A DNA stretch of 64,000 nucleotides from CAIYZT01 sp947461435 (GCA_965284435.1 OZ260083.1:2790001-2854000); one strand, 5' to 3'. Positions 34,154-43,959 are shown, numbered from the stretch's first letter. The notes: generated by a model from the sequence alone, not told the origin. Program-made: numbers and translations.

Positions 34154-34762
34154 TCAGCCGCCAAACACCCGCCGCGCCAGCAGCGCCCGCGCCCCCGCCG
34201 TCACCAGACACAGCCCGCCAAACCCCCACGCCAGCGGTGCAAACAGGCCCGGCCAAAGGCACAGCGCCACAAAAAAGGCAACGGTTTCCGTCCCTTCCAG
34301 CAAACCCGCCGAATAGTACAGCGTCTTTTCCCCCTGCGCCTTCGTCTGCATCCCGCGCTTTTCGGCCAAGATCGCATAGCCCAGAAACGAGGCGCCGTTG
34401 ATATAAAAGCTGGCCAGCAAAAACGCCCCGGCCGCCCCATTTTCCGCGTCGCGCAGCACAAAGGCCAGCGGTACCGCGCCGTAAAACACAAAATCGCAAA
34501 AAATGTCCAGAAATCCGCCGAACTCTGTCTTCTGGCTGGCCCGCGCCACCGCCCCGTCCAGACCGTCGGCCACGCGTCCCGCCAACAGCGGGATCAGCGC
34601 CAGCCCCCCCGCGCCGCCAAAGGCCAAAAACACCGCCGCCATCAGCCCCAGCGCCAGCCCGGCCAGCGTCACTTGGCCCGCCGTGATGCCGCGCGCCGCC
34701 AAGGCCCGCCCCGCCCGGTTCAGCGGCGGGTCAATCAGCCGCCGCATTGCGCCATCCAGCAT
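34154..34762 (-). CDS. CDP-alcohol phosphatidyltransferase family protein
   Basis: A 202-residue membrane enzyme with the full family motif D-G-x2-D-G-x2-A-R-x8-G-x3-D-x3-D, seen in the segment VADGLDGAVARASQKTEFGG and the FLDIFCD after it. Members swap the CMP of a CDP-lipid for an alcohol, making phospholipids such as phosphatidylglycerol phosphate, phosphatidylserine or phosphatidylcholine. The alcohol used here cannot be deduced. It stands alone. Confidence 0.9.
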   Translation of the reverse strand: MLDGAMRRLIDPPLNRAGRALAARGITAGQVTLAGLALGLMAAVFLAFGGAGGLALIPLLAGRVADGLDGAVARASQKTEFGGFLDIFCDFVFYGAVPLAFVLRDAENGAAGAFLLASFYINGASFLGYAILAEKRGMQTKAQGEKTLYYSAGLLEGTETVAFFVALCLWPGLFAPLAWGFGGLCLVTAGARALLARRVFGG

Positions 34763-34976
34763 CGCCGCTCTCCCGTGATCACCGCCCGCAAACCATCACC
34801 CTGCGCGGGACACCTTGTCCATAGGCACTGTTGCCCCCTTTGCGCAGCGCGCCCCACTCTCACACGTATCGGACCGCTCGCAAAAAGCATCGGCCGCGTG
34901 GACGGCCCCTGCCCCCCTGACCTAACCAAGGTGCACCGCCCACCTCGGGCGATTTTTGGCGTTTCAGGATCGCACC

Positions 34977-35753
34977 ATGGCCCCATCCCCCGCCCGTCCC
35001 CCGGTATCGACCGCCGCGGCCCCCTCGCTGGGCGAGGCGATCTTGCGGCGCGGCGCGGCCGCGGCCCTGCCCTTTTGGCGCGCCCATCGCGACAGCTTGG
35101 GCCCCTTGCGCTTTGTCCTGATGGATATGCGCGGCGCCTTTTGCCCGGTGGACCGCTTTTTTTACAACCGCATCCCCAAAAGCGCGAACTCCACCGTGAT
35201 GCGCGTGCTGACCCAGTTTAGCCAAGACACCGCCAGCGCCGGCAAGGCCGACAAAAGCCGCTTTCGCCGTCCCTCGCGGATGACGCGCGCGCAGGTGCGC
35301 GCCCTGCAAGACGGGGAAATCTTCCGCTTCACCTTCGTGCGCGATCCCTATGCGCGGGTCCTGTCGGCCTATCAGGACAAGATCATGGGCCGAAGCCCCC
35401 AGTTTACCCGCCATTTCCCGCAGTACGCTGGCGGCCAAACCCCCAGCTTTGCCGAATTCTGCCGGGCCTTGCAGGACGGGCTTTTGTACAAAGATGCGCA
35501 CTGGGCCCCGCAAACCAGCCTACTGCTTTTGCCGCCAGACCGCTTTGATCTGATCGGCCGCGTCGAAACCTTCGAGGCCGACATCGCGCAGGTCGTGGCC
35601 CGCATCTGGAACCAGCCCTATGCGCCCATCGCGCGGGTGGGAACCGTCACCAAGGCCCAAACCCGCCGCGATGATGTCTATACCGACGAAACCCGCCACC
35701 TTGTCGCGCAGCTGTATCACCGCGATTTCGCCCTGCTTGGCTATCGGGTTTAG
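34977..35753 (+). CDS. Sulfotransferase family 2 (HS2ST/carbohydrate type) protein
   Basis: A 258-residue protein with the two PAPS-binding motifs of sulfotransferases: RIPKSANSTVMRVLTQF (5'-phosphosulfate loop) near residue 67 and FVRDPYARVLSAYQDKI (3'-phosphate) near 120. Related bacterial enzymes sulfate surface glycans or lipids. The ATG at 34977 is chosen because AGGA precedes it by seven bases. It converges on an RTX protein gene with a 13-base gap. The acceptor is unknown. Confidence 0.85.
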   Translation: MAPSPARPPVSTAAAPSLGEAILRRGAAAALPFWRAHRDSLGPLRFVLMDMRGAFCPVDRFFYNRIPKSANSTVMRVLTQFSQDTASAGKADKSRFRRPSRMTRAQVRALQDGEIFRFTFVRDPYARVLSAYQDKIMGRSPQFTRHFPQYAGGQTPSFAEFCRALQDGLLYKDAHWAPQTSLLLLPPDRFDLIGRVETFEADIAQVVARIWNQPYAPIARVGTVTKAQTRRDDVYTDETRHLVAQLYHRDFALLGYRV

Positions 35754-35766
35754 CCGCCCCGCCCGC

Positions 35767-37443
35767 TTACAAAACGAAATCTGAAGACGACAACGCGACA
35801 AGGCCCGTCAGCTTTATCACCGCCTCGGCGGTGACATCCTTGTCATTGTCGATATAGACCAAGGTATAATCCTGATCTGTCCCTTCATTGTTGAACTGAC
35901 GGTAAGATATTTCACCCTCATTCAACGTGCCGATGGCGCTTGTGCCCTTGAATACAAAGCTGTTGTTTCCGGTTGTGATCGTGCTGGCGTCAATGACCCC
36001 CAGATCGATCTTGTCCTGCCCCTTCACAAAATCCGTGATCTGATCGCAGGTCGTGGCCCCCGTCGTCGTTTCGGTCACCAGCGTAAAGACAAAGCGGTCT
36101 GATCCGTCGCCGCCCGTCAGAATATCCATGCCCGTGCCGCCGTACAAAAGATCATTCCCGGCCCCACCCTCCAGCAGGTCATTTTCACTGCCGCCATCCA
36201 GCGTGTCTTTTCCGCCATCGCCATACAGCGAATCCGCCCCGGCAAGGCCCTTGATGCTATCATTGCCAAAGGTATCCGCCCGGAAATCGCCGAAGATAAG
36301 GTCGCCGCCACTGCCGCCAAAGGCGGTATCATTTCCCGCATCGCACGACACCCAAGACCCCCCGGCCCTGACTGTAATCGTATCATTGCCATCGGCCGCA
36401 TAAACTTCAACATATCCAACGGTTGACGTCGTGATGCTGTCGTTCGACAAGGTCCCGGCAAAGATATCCGCTGTGCTTATTGAGTAGTCAAAAGTTGGTC
36501 CGGTCCAATGGATGAATTCAATGTTTGAAAATTTCTGGATGGTCAAAGTATCGCCATCCGTTGATTCAATTTTCAACGTCGTGCCAACGTAATACATCTT
36601 TTCAAAATATGTATCGTCTGGCCGAATGAGCGCGATGGTATCCGTCCCGCTTTCATCGCGAATGGTTGTGTTCCCATCGTATTCATATTCATAATAATCT
36701 GATCCGGATTTCCCATCCAGCAAATTCTTGCCAGCCCCCCCGTCCAGAAAATCATTTCCCGATCCGCCGTAAAGATAATCGTTGCCGTCCAATCCCTCAA
36801 AATTCGCATCGCCGGTTCCTGCAATCATCACATCATTGTACAATGACCCGTACACATAAGCGACGCCGCTAAAGACATCCTCAAATCCACCTCGGTCAAT
36901 AACGAAACCTTCATTGACGTCCGTCACCACGACGGTAATGCCACGATGCAAGGCTTCAATCTCGGGATCATCCCACAATTCTTCATTGTATGAGATGCCT
37001 GTCGACCCGTTTCCAACGACGGTGTCCGCGCCCAATCCCGGCAGAAAAAAGCCATTTGTTCCCGATGTCGCAACAGAGGTCAAAAAATCGTTGCCGCCTC
37101 CGCCAAAGGCATAGCCATCAATCGACATGAAAATTGAATCATCAAAATTAGTCCCGTGAAACGCTTCTACGCTGTCAAAGGAATCAATATCGCCATTGTC
37201 TTTAAGCGTGGAAAAGGCAGCCACGCCCAACCGTTCAACATTCGTCTGATTGATGATGACCCCGCCAGATAGCGGCCCATACATGACGACATCAAACCCA
37301 TCACCGCCAAAAATCCCGTCGGATCCATAGGATTGGGTCAACCAATCGTCACCCGCTTTCATGTTGATCAAATCCGCAAATTCGGTTCCATAAAGCGCGT
37401 TGTCCCAGTTGTCGTTTTCAAGTGTTCCATTAATAACGGCCAT
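35767..37443 (-). CDS. RTX calcium-binding secreted protein, unknown function
   Basis: A 558-residue protein without a Sec signal. Glycine/aspartate nonapeptide repeats occur in at least three blocks: near residues 10-60, 205-250 (GNDYLYGGSGNDFLDGG) and 350-430 (GADSLYGDGGKDTLDGG). It ends in a peptidase-M10C-type secretion domain (ITDFVKGQDKIDLGVIDAST near 455) also found in the RTX protease at 44.4 kb. No enzymatic motif is seen. Base composition is clearly richer in A and T than the flanking genes, suggesting horizontal origin. An upstream TTG would add six residues; the ATG at 37443 is used. Confidence 0.8.
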   Translation of the reverse strand: MAVINGTLENDNWDNALYGTEFADLINMKAGDDWLTQSYGSDGIFGGDGFDVVMYGPLSGGVIINQTNVERLGVAAFSTLKDNGDIDSFDSVEAFHGTNFDDSIFMSIDGYAFGGGGNDFLTSVATSGTNGFFLPGLGADTVVGNGSTGISYNEELWDDPEIEALHRGITVVVTDVNEGFVIDRGGFEDVFSGVAYVYGSLYNDVMIAGTGDANFEGLDGNDYLYGGSGNDFLDGGAGKNLLDGKSGSDYYEYEYDGNTTIRDESGTDTIALIRPDDTYFEKMYYVGTTLKIESTDGDTLTIQKFSNIEFIHWTGPTFDYSISTADIFAGTLSNDSITTSTVGYVEVYAADGNDTITVRAGGSWVSCDAGNDTAFGGSGGDLIFGDFRADTFGNDSIKGLAGADSLYGDGGKDTLDGGSENDLLEGGAGNDLLYGGTGMDILTGGDGSDRFVFTLVTETTTGATTCDQITDFVKGQDKIDLGVIDASTITTGNNSFVFKGTSAIGTLNEGEISYRQFNNEGTDQDYTLVYIDNDKDVTAEAVIKLTGLVALSSSDFVL

Positions 37444-37770
37444 CTGTGCCCCGCTGTTCAAGAATGCGCTTGATCGTCAGGGATCAAGACCTTGGCGCAA
37501 CCCTATACACTCGCCGTTCAATGTCATGGGCCGCTACTCCCAAAGGGTGCCATCGGCGCGTGTGATACAGCCGTATATCCCTTTGGGTCAGCCGCGCCCC
37601 CGCGCCCGGCCAAGCGCCGCACAGGGGGTCCAAAGGGGGGGAACGGCGCCCCTTCGGCACGCCGCATCGGCCGCCCGCCAAAGGCCGCGCCGCCTCACAA
37701 TCACGTCAGCCCTGTTGCGCCCGCCCCCCTGCTGCGCCTAACCTGCCTGCCAGCAGTTGTGGGGAAGATC

Positions 37771-38982
37771 ATGGACAGACGCACCTTCGGTAAACTCGCC
37801 CTCGCCACGGGCGGCGTCGCGTTTTGGGGCAAGGCCGCCTCGGCCGCCGATTGGGAGGCGGTCTTGCAACAGGCCAAGGGTCAAACCGTCTATTGGCACG
37901 CCTGGGGCGGCGACCCCAAGATCAACGATTTCATCTCTTGGGTGGGCGATCAGGCCCTCGCCCGCCACGGCGTGGCGCTGGAGCAGGTCAAACTCGCCGC
38001 AACCTCGGATGCCGTGGCGCGCGTCATCGCCGAACGGGACGCGGGCCAAACCGATCAAGGGGCGGTCGATCTGATCTGGATCAACGGCGAGAATTTCGCG
38101 GCCATGAAATCAGACGGACTGCTGTTTGGCCCCTTTGCGGCAGACCTGCCCAACTGGTCGCTGGTGGATGTGGCGGGCAAGCCGTCGGTGGCCAATGATT
38201 TCACCCTGCCGACCGAAGGCTACGAATCCCCTTGGGCCATGGCACGGCTGGTCTTTGAATATGACAGCGCCCGCCTGCCCGCCCCGCCCAAGACCTTGCA
38301 AGACCTGGCCGCCTTCGCCGCTGGCCACCCCGGCCGCTTCACCTATCCCCAGCCGCCCGACTATCTGGGCATGACCTTCCTGAAACAGGCGCTTTACGGC
38401 CTTCTGGCCGATCCCGCCCCCCTGCAATCGCCCGCCGAAGGCCCCGCCTATGAGGCGGCCGCCGCGCAGCTTTGGGCCTTTCTGGATGCGCTGCACCCCC
38501 ATCTGTGGCGCGCGGGCCAAGCCTTTCCGGACAGCGAGCCTGCCCTCGGCCAACTGCTCGCCGATGCCGAGGTGGATATCGCCTTTGCGTTCAACCCCGG
38601 CCGGGCCACGGCCGAAATCACCGCCGGCACCCTGCCCCAAACCGTGCGCACCTTCGTGCTGGACGGCGGCACGATCGGCAATGCCAGCTTTGTCGCGATC
38701 CCCTTCAACGCCGCCCACCGCGCGGGCGCGCAGGTCATCGCCAACCTGCTGCTGGATCCGCAGGTGCAGGCCCGCGCGCAGGACCCGGCCATCCTTGGCT
38801 TTCAAACCGTGTTGAATGTGGCGGGCCTTCCCGCGGCCGACAAAGCCGGTTTTGACAGCCTGAATCTGGGGATCGCCACCTTGACACCCGATCAGTTGGG
38901 CCCCGCCCTGCTGGAGCCGCACGGCACCTGGGTCACCCGCCTCGCGGCGGACTGGACGGCGCGCTACGGGGTGGCACAGTGA
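37771..38982 (+). CDS. ynjB: YnjB-type ABC transporter substrate-binding protein
   Basis: A 403-residue exported binding protein with a twin-arginine-like leader (MDRRTFGKLALATGGVAFWG). The mature domain begins QTVYWHAWGGDPKINDFISW, matching the YnjB family related to thiamine, sulfate and iron binding proteins. It starts a three-gene importer whose genes overlap by one to four bases (GTGA, TGATG). The ligand of YnjBCD systems is not established; thiamine has been suggested by homology. Confidence 0.88.
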   Translation: MDRRTFGKLALATGGVAFWGKAASAADWEAVLQQAKGQTVYWHAWGGDPKINDFISWVGDQALARHGVALEQVKLAATSDAVARVIAERDAGQTDQGAVDLIWINGENFAAMKSDGLLFGPFAADLPNWSLVDVAGKPSVANDFTLPTEGYESPWAMARLVFEYDSARLPAPPKTLQDLAAFAAGHPGRFTYPQPPDYLGMTFLKQALYGLLADPAPLQSPAEGPAYEAAAAQLWAFLDALHPHLWRAGQAFPDSEPALGQLLADAEVDIAFAFNPGRATAEITAGTLPQTVRTFVLDGGTIGNASFVAIPFNAAHRAGAQVIANLLLDPQVQARAQDPAILGFQTVLNVAGLPAADKAGFDSLNLGIATLTPDQLGPALLEPHGTWVTRLAADWTARYGVAQ

Positions 38983-40676
38983 CCGATCCGCAGGGCGCCC
39001 CGCGCGCCCTGTCCAGATCATATCTTGCTCCCCTGTCCATGCCTGCCGTTCTGTCTGCCGCGCTGATCACGCTCTGTGCCCTGCCCGTTGCGGCGGGGCT
39101 GTGGGGCACGATCTCGCTCGCGCTGTCGCATCCCTCTGGCCCGCTGCAAGCCGCGGCAGAGGTGTTGCGCTGGCCCGGACTGCCCCGCGCCTGCGCCCTG
39201 TCGCTGGGCCCGGGGCTTGTGGCCACCGCCGCTGCCCTTGGCCTGACCATGGCGCTTCTGGCGCTGGTCTCGGGCACGCCGGCTTTCACAATGCTGCGCC
39301 GGCTGTTGTCACCGCTGCTGTCGGTGCCCCATGCCGCTGCCGCCTTGGGGCTGGCTTTCCTGATCTCACCCTCGGGCTGGATCGCCCGCGCCCTGTCGCC
39401 TTGGGCCACGGGATGGGAGGTTCCCCCCGACCTGTTGATCGTGAACGATCCGCTTGGCCTCAGCCTGACACTGGGACTGGTGGCCAAGGAATTGCCCTTC
39501 TTGCTGCTGATGTCGATGGCCGCTTGGCCCCAGTTGGATGCGCCGCGCCGCCTGACAGCCATGGCCAGTCTGGGCCACGGCCGTGCCATGGGCTTTGCCA
39601 TCGCCGTTCTGCCGCCGCTTTATGCCCGCCTGCGCCTGCCGGTTTTTGCCGTCCTTGCCTATGCCATGACCTCGGTCGAAATGGGCCGTATTCTGGGCCC
39701 TTCGCTGCCCGCGCCCCTGTCGGTTCAGGTGACCGACTGGCTGATGGATCCCGCGCTGTCGGCCCGGCCTTTGGGGGCCGCGGGCGCGCTGGCACAACTG
39801 GCGCTGGTGATCGGCGCCCTTGCCCTGTGGTTGGCCTTGGAAGGGGTGGTCGGCGCCGCGCTGCGCGCTTATGCGGCCGCCGGGCACCGCGCCCGCACCA
39901 TCGACACACCGCTGACCTTTTTGACACTGGGCCTGACCGGCCTGATCTTGGGCATGACCTTTGCCGGTCTGGCCAGCCTTGGGCTTTGGTCCATTGCGGG
40001 CCTGTGGCCCTTTCCCTTGGCGCTGCCCGAAAGCTATTCATGGAAGATCTGGGACGGGGCCGCACAAGACCTGTTTCATACCGCGCGGCTCACGGCCGGA
40101 TTGGGGCTGTCGGTGGCGCTGGTGGCCACGGCTCTGGCGCTGATCTTGATCCGCAGCGCGCAAACCAATGCCCTGATCTATCTGCCGCTGATCCTGCCGC
40201 AGGTGGCCTTTCTTCCGGGGCTGACCCACGGATTTCTGACCCTCGGCCTTGCCGATACGCCCCTTGCCGTGGCGCTGATGCACCTGATCTTCGTGCTGCC
40301 CTATGCGGTATTGTCCTTGGGTCCGCCCTATCGCGCGCTTGACCCGCGCTATGCCTTGGCCGCCGCCACCCTCGGCGCCTCGCCTCGCCGGATCTTTTTG
40401 TCCATCCGCCTTCCGCTGCTTCTTGGCCCGCTGCTCACCACGCTGGCAGTCGGCTTTGCCGTGTCCGTGGCGCAGTACCTGCCCACCCTGCTGGCAGGCG
40501 GCGGGCGCATCGAAACCCTCACAACCGAGGCGGTGGCCCTTGCCTCTGGCGGCAACCGCCGCCTTGCCGGCGCCTACGGCTTTTTGCAGCTTTTGTTGCC
40601 CGCTTTGGCTTTCGGGCTGGCCATCGCCCTGCCCAAACTGATCTTTCGCAACCGCGCCGCGATGGGGGGGCCGTGA
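38979..40676 (+). CDS. ynjC: YnjC-type ABC transporter permease
   Basis: A 565-residue permease made of two fused permease units with about twelve helices and two EAA-type loops (RLTAMASLGHGRAMGFAIAV near 190 and LAAATLGASPRRIFLSIRLP near 465). This duplicated layout matches YnjC and ThiP-like proteins and explains why one gene serves as both halves of the channel. It starts at a GTG within the ynjB stop codon. Confidence 0.9.
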   Translation: MTDPQGAPRALSRSYLAPLSMPAVLSAALITLCALPVAAGLWGTISLALSHPSGPLQAAAEVLRWPGLPRACALSLGPGLVATAAALGLTMALLALVSGTPAFTMLRRLLSPLLSVPHAAAALGLAFLISPSGWIARALSPWATGWEVPPDLLIVNDPLGLSLTLGLVAKELPFLLLMSMAAWPQLDAPRRLTAMASLGHGRAMGFAIAVLPPLYARLRLPVFAVLAYAMTSVEMGRILGPSLPAPLSVQVTDWLMDPALSARPLGAAGALAQLALVIGALALWLALEGVVGAALRAYAAAGHRARTIDTPLTFLTLGLTGLILGMTFAGLASLGLWSIAGLWPFPLALPESYSWKIWDGAAQDLFHTARLTAGLGLSVALVATALALILIRSAQTNALIYLPLILPQVAFLPGLTHGFLTLGLADTPLAVALMHLIFVLPYAVLSLGPPYRALDPRYALAAATLGASPRRIFLSIRLPLLLGPLLTTLAVGFAVSVAQYLPTLLAGGGRIETLTTEAVALASGGNRRLAGAYGFLQLLLPALAFGLAIALPKLIFRNRAAMGGP

Positions 40677-41323
40677 TGCTTGATCTGAACGATCTGACCC
40701 TGTCCTTGAACGGATCCGTCTTGGTGCATCTGACGGCCCGGGTGGCGGGCGGGCAGGTGCTGACCATCATGGGCCCCTCCGGATCGGGGAAGTCCAGCCT
40801 GTTGATGGCCTTGATTGGCGCTTTGCCCGCCGCTTTTACCCAAAGCGGCCAGATCACGCTGAACGGCACAGATATCACCGGCCTGCCCACGGCGCAGCGC
40901 CAGATCGGCATCCTGTTTCAGGACGACATCCTGTTTCCGCATTTGTCCGTCGCGGGAAATCTGCTGTTTGCGGTGCCCCGGAAAGTCGGCCAATCGCGCC
41001 GCGCACGCACGGACCTTGTCGAACAAGGCCTCATCTCCATCGGCCTGCCCGGCTATGGCCGCCGCGATCCGGCAACCCTGTCGGGCGGGCAACGGGCCCG
41101 CGTGGCGCTGTTGCGGGCCCTTTTGGCCGAGCCCAAGGCGTTGTTGCTGGACGAGGCCTTCTCGCGCCTTGATTCGGGCCTGCGGGCCCAGATCCGCGAT
41201 CTGGTCTTCCACGAGGCCCGATCCCGTGCCTTGCCGGTGATCATGGTCACCCATGACGCCGAAGATGCCAGCGCGGCGCAGGGCCCTGTCTTGGACCCTT
41301 TGGGCACCCCCCTTACCCTGTGA
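40676..41323 (+). CDS. ynjD: YnjD-type ABC transporter ATP-binding protein
   Basis: A 215-residue ATPase with Walker A GPSGSGKSSLL, Q-loop ILFQDDILFPHL, signature LSGGQRARVALLRALL, Walker B ALLLDEAFSRLD and the switch histidine in MVTHDAEDA. The ATG is embedded in the ynjC stop (TGATG); a GTG three bases earlier is also possible. It completes the ynjBCD importer. Confidence 0.9.
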   Translation: MLDLNDLTLSLNGSVLVHLTARVAGGQVLTIMGPSGSGKSSLLMALIGALPAAFTQSGQITLNGTDITGLPTAQRQIGILFQDDILFPHLSVAGNLLFAVPRKVGQSRRARTDLVEQGLISIGLPGYGRRDPATLSGGQRARVALLRALLAEPKALLLDEAFSRLDSGLRAQIRDLVFHEARSRALPVIMVTHDAEDASAAQGPVLDPLGTPLTL

Positions 41324-41530
41324 TCGCTGCGCTGGGAAAATCTTAACAAACAGCGCCTAGGGTGAAAGGCCTTCCCGCACGCGGGGCGGACAATAGAAGA
41401 CGGACACCAGACGACGGGCACCAGACGGCGCAGAATATGGTTAATTGAGCGTGCTCAATTTCCGCACGCCCCCCGGGCCTTCCGCGCAAAGACCGCATCG
41501 GCAGTGCCGTATTCTGGCGCGCTAGCCAGC

Positions 41531-41570
41531 GCGCAGGCGCGTTAATCTGGGCGCAGGCGCGTTAATCTGG
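41531..41570. repeat. Two perfect tandem copies of a 20-bp unit at the 3' end of the kinase gene
   Basis: gcgcaggcgcgttaatctgg occurs twice in direct succession. The second copy contains the stop codon of the sensor kinase and the first lies just beyond it, so a small duplication has copied the stop region. A partial third unit (gcgctggcgc) follows inside the gene. Confidence 0.95.
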
Positions 41571-42896
41571 GCGCTGGCGCGGCAAGACGATCTCGGCCTT
41601 CAGCCCGCCAAGGCTGTCAGACACCCCCAGCCGAAGCACCCCGCCATGCGAGCGTGCCACATCGGCCGCGATCGACAAGCCAAGCCCGACCCCGCCCCCC
41701 CGGTTGGGGTTCCGCGCCTCGTCCAGCCGCTGAAACGGCTCGACCGCCAGTTCGCGCTGGTCGGCCGGAATCCCCGGCCCGTCGTCTTCCACGACAAAGG
41801 TCGTACTCGCCGGGGTCTGGCGCACAGACAAGCGAACCCGCGATCCGTGCCGCGCCGCGTTCGACGCCAGATTTTCCAGCGCCCGCCCCATCGCCTCCGG
41901 CCGCATCCGCGCCGGCGCTGCGGCTTCTGCCACTTCCTCGACCGCCGCCCCCATCCGCCGGATCCGCGCCGCGACCTCGCCCATAAGCGCCACCGGATCG
42001 GTCTGGGCCGTCTCCTCCAGACTGTCGCCGCGAACAAAGGCCAAAAAGCTGTCGACCAGACGTTCCATATCTTCCACGTCCTGCCGCAGCGCCCGTGTCT
42101 CTTCGTCCTCTGGCAAGAACGACAGGCCCAGCTTCATCCGGGTCAGGGGCGAGCGCAGGTCATGACTGACGCCCGACAGCATCAGGGTCCGGCTTTCGAT
42201 CTGTCGTTCGATCCGCGAGCGCATCGCCAGAAAAGCCATGCCCGCCGCCCGCACTTCAGACGCCCCGCGCGGCCGATAGGGCAAAGTCTCGCCGCGACCA
42301 AAGGCTTCCGCCGCCCGCGCCAGCCGGGTTATCGGGGTCATCTGGTTTCGCAAGAACACGAAAGCCACCGCCGTCATAAGGATCGAGGCAAAGATCATGA
42401 CCGCCAAAAGCTGGTGCGGATTCGACGCCGAGGCGCGACTTCGGTCAAACTCGATTTCCAAAGTCGGCGCAGAGGGGCGCTCGATCCACAGCTGCACCCG
42501 GCGCGGATCGCTGACCAGATCGATCCGGCTCAGCCCCGGTATTCCCTGTTCCAGCACATCGGCCATGGCCTTTCCGGACCAGTCGATCCAGCCGATGTGC
42601 GACTGGGGCGGCTCTGGGGTCAGCGGGGGAAGATGCGCCTCTATTTTCAGGGCCACCGCCATCGACATGGCCACCCGCGCCGCCGCGTCCGGGCTGGGGG
42701 CGGCGTTCACCGCATTCATGATATATTGAAGTTCGACCAAGATAGATTTGGTCATCTGGCGGGTCACGCCTTCGTAATGCCGCTGAATAAACGTGACCGA
42801 TACCACCATCTGAATGACCACGATCGGCACAATCAAGATCAGGGCGGCACGGCCATACAGGCTTCGGGGCAAAAAGGGTTTCAAACGCAGACGCAT
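41562..42896 (-). CDS. EnvZ-like sensor histidine kinase with HAMP domain
   Basis: A 444-residue membrane kinase: first helix at about 16-38, a periplasmic sensor domain to about 155, second helix at about 163-183, HAMP at about 185-235, then the phosphoacceptor histidine in LMLSGVSHDLRSPLTRMKLG near 243 and an ATPase domain with NLASNAARHG, DDGPGIP and GGGVGLGLSIA. The H-box subtype and layout resemble EnvZ. No response regulator lies beside it, so its partner must be elsewhere. A tandem 20-bp repeat overlaps its stop codon. Confidence 0.88.
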   Translation of the reverse strand: MRLRLKPFLPRSLYGRAALILIVPIVVIQMVVSVTFIQRHYEGVTRQMTKSILVELQYIMNAVNAAPSPDAAARVAMSMAVALKIEAHLPPLTPEPPQSHIGWIDWSGKAMADVLEQGIPGLSRIDLVSDPRRVQLWIERPSAPTLEIEFDRSRASASNPHQLLAVMIFASILMTAVAFVFLRNQMTPITRLARAAEAFGRGETLPYRPRGASEVRAAGMAFLAMRSRIERQIESRTLMLSGVSHDLRSPLTRMKLGLSFLPEDEETRALRQDVEDMERLVDSFLAFVRGDSLEETAQTDPVALMGEVAARIRRMGAAVEEVAEAAAPARMRPEAMGRALENLASNAARHGSRVRLSVRQTPASTTFVVEDDGPGIPADQRELAVEPFQRLDEARNPNRGGGVGLGLSIAADVARSHGGVLRLGVSDSLGGLKAEIVLPRQRPD

Positions 42897-42940
42897 TCGG
42901 GCAGCCTAGCCCGCATGACGCACAAGGGAAAGACGGCGGA

Positions 42941-43822
42941 ATGAACCAGGCAGAACTGGCACCCGATCTTCGGCGGATCAGGGCCGAAAATCCATCAGCT
43001 TTGACGGGGACGGGCACCAATACCTATCTTCTGGGACGGGGCGAGGTTGTGGTCATCGATCCCGGACCGGCCCTGCCCGGCCATCTGGCTGCCATCTTGT
43101 CGGCCCTCTCCCCGCAAGAGCGGATCTGCGCCATCCTTGTGACCCATTGCCACCTCGATCATTCTGCCCTGGCAAACGCCCTGTCGCGGGCCACGGGGGC
43201 CCCAACCTTTGGCTTTGGCCCGGCGCATTCGGGCCGCTCTGAGATGATGCAAAGCTTGGCAGCGCAGGGGTTCCCCACCGGGGGTGAAGGTTTTGATCTG
43301 AGCTTTATCCCCGATCGGTTCGTGACCCATGGCCAAAGCCTGACCATCGGCGGGCTGAACATCGAGGCGCTTCACACCCCGGGCCATACGGGGTGCCATC
43401 TGGCCTTTGCCCAAGGGGATCGGCTGTTCAGCGGCGATCATGTCATGGGATGGTCCACCACGCTCGTTTCGCCGCCCGATGGCGATATGGCCGCCTATAT
43501 GGACAGCCTGCAGCGTCTGGCGGCCCGCCCTTGGGCCGCGGCCTTTCCCGGCCACGGAGAGGTGATCGATGCACCAAGCGCCCGCCTGACTGCGTTGATC
43601 GCCCACCGCATGGCACGCGAGGCGGCGCTTTTGGCGGCACTGGGCGATCAGGCCAGACAGACAGGCGATCTGACGGCGCAGCTTTATGCCGACACCCCCG
43701 CACATCTGTGGCCCGCCGCAGAACGCAACGTCTTGGCCCATTTGATGAAACTTTGGCAGGAGGGGAAAGTTTCGGCCGATCCAAAGCCGGGACCCAAGGC
43801 ATTCTTTCGCAAAACGCTTTAG
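42941..43822 (+). CDS. MBL-fold metallohydrolase (LACTB2-like)
   Basis: A 293-residue metallo-beta-lactamase-fold protein with THCHLDHSALA near residue 68, LHTPGHTGCHLAF near 146, the aspartate in FSGDHVMGW and a late FPGHGEVID. A helical carboxyl domain (LYADTPAHLWPAAERNVLAH) is characteristic of the LACTB2 group, whose human member is an RNA endonuclease; bacterial members are often annotated only as hydrolases. It is divergent from the sensor kinase and 62 bases upstream of tRNA-Asn. Confidence 0.85.
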   Translation: MNQAELAPDLRRIRAENPSALTGTGTNTYLLGRGEVVVIDPGPALPGHLAAILSALSPQERICAILVTHCHLDHSALANALSRATGAPTFGFGPAHSGRSEMMQSLAAQGFPTGGEGFDLSFIPDRFVTHGQSLTIGGLNIEALHTPGHTGCHLAFAQGDRLFSGDHVMGWSTTLVSPPDGDMAAYMDSLQRLAARPWAAAFPGHGEVIDAPSARLTALIAHRMAREAALLAALGDQARQTGDLTAQLYADTPAHLWPAAERNVLAHLMKLWQEGKVSADPKPGPKAFFRKTL

Positions 43823-43845
43823 CCTCGTTTTTCCTCCATTCCCCC

Positions 43846-43874
43846 TTTACGCCCCCCAAACCCCTTGCTATAGA
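43846..43874 (+). promoter_or_regulatory. Promoter of tRNA-Asn
   Basis: TTTACG (4 of 6 match to TTGACA) and TATAGA (5 of 6 to TATAAT) are 17 bases apart, and the -10 box ends ten bases before the mature tRNA 5' end. Confidence 0.6.
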
Positions 43875-43884
43875 CCCCCCGTGT

Positions 43885-43959
43885 TCCGGCGTAGCTCAGC
43901 GGTAGAGCAGTTGACTGTTAATCAATTGGTCGTAGGTTCGATCCCTACCGCCGGAGCCA
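43885..43959 (+). tRNA. tRNA-Asn (GTT)
   Basis: A 75-base cloverleaf. The acceptor stem TCCGGCG pairs with CGCCGGA. The anticodon loop CTGTTAA has anticodon GTT at 43917-43919, closed by GTTGA/TCAAT, and the T arm is GTAGG-TTCGATC-CCTAC. Discriminator G is followed by an encoded CCA. A promoter and a strong terminator flank it. The sequence character changes downstream, making it a plausible island boundary. Confidence 0.97.
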
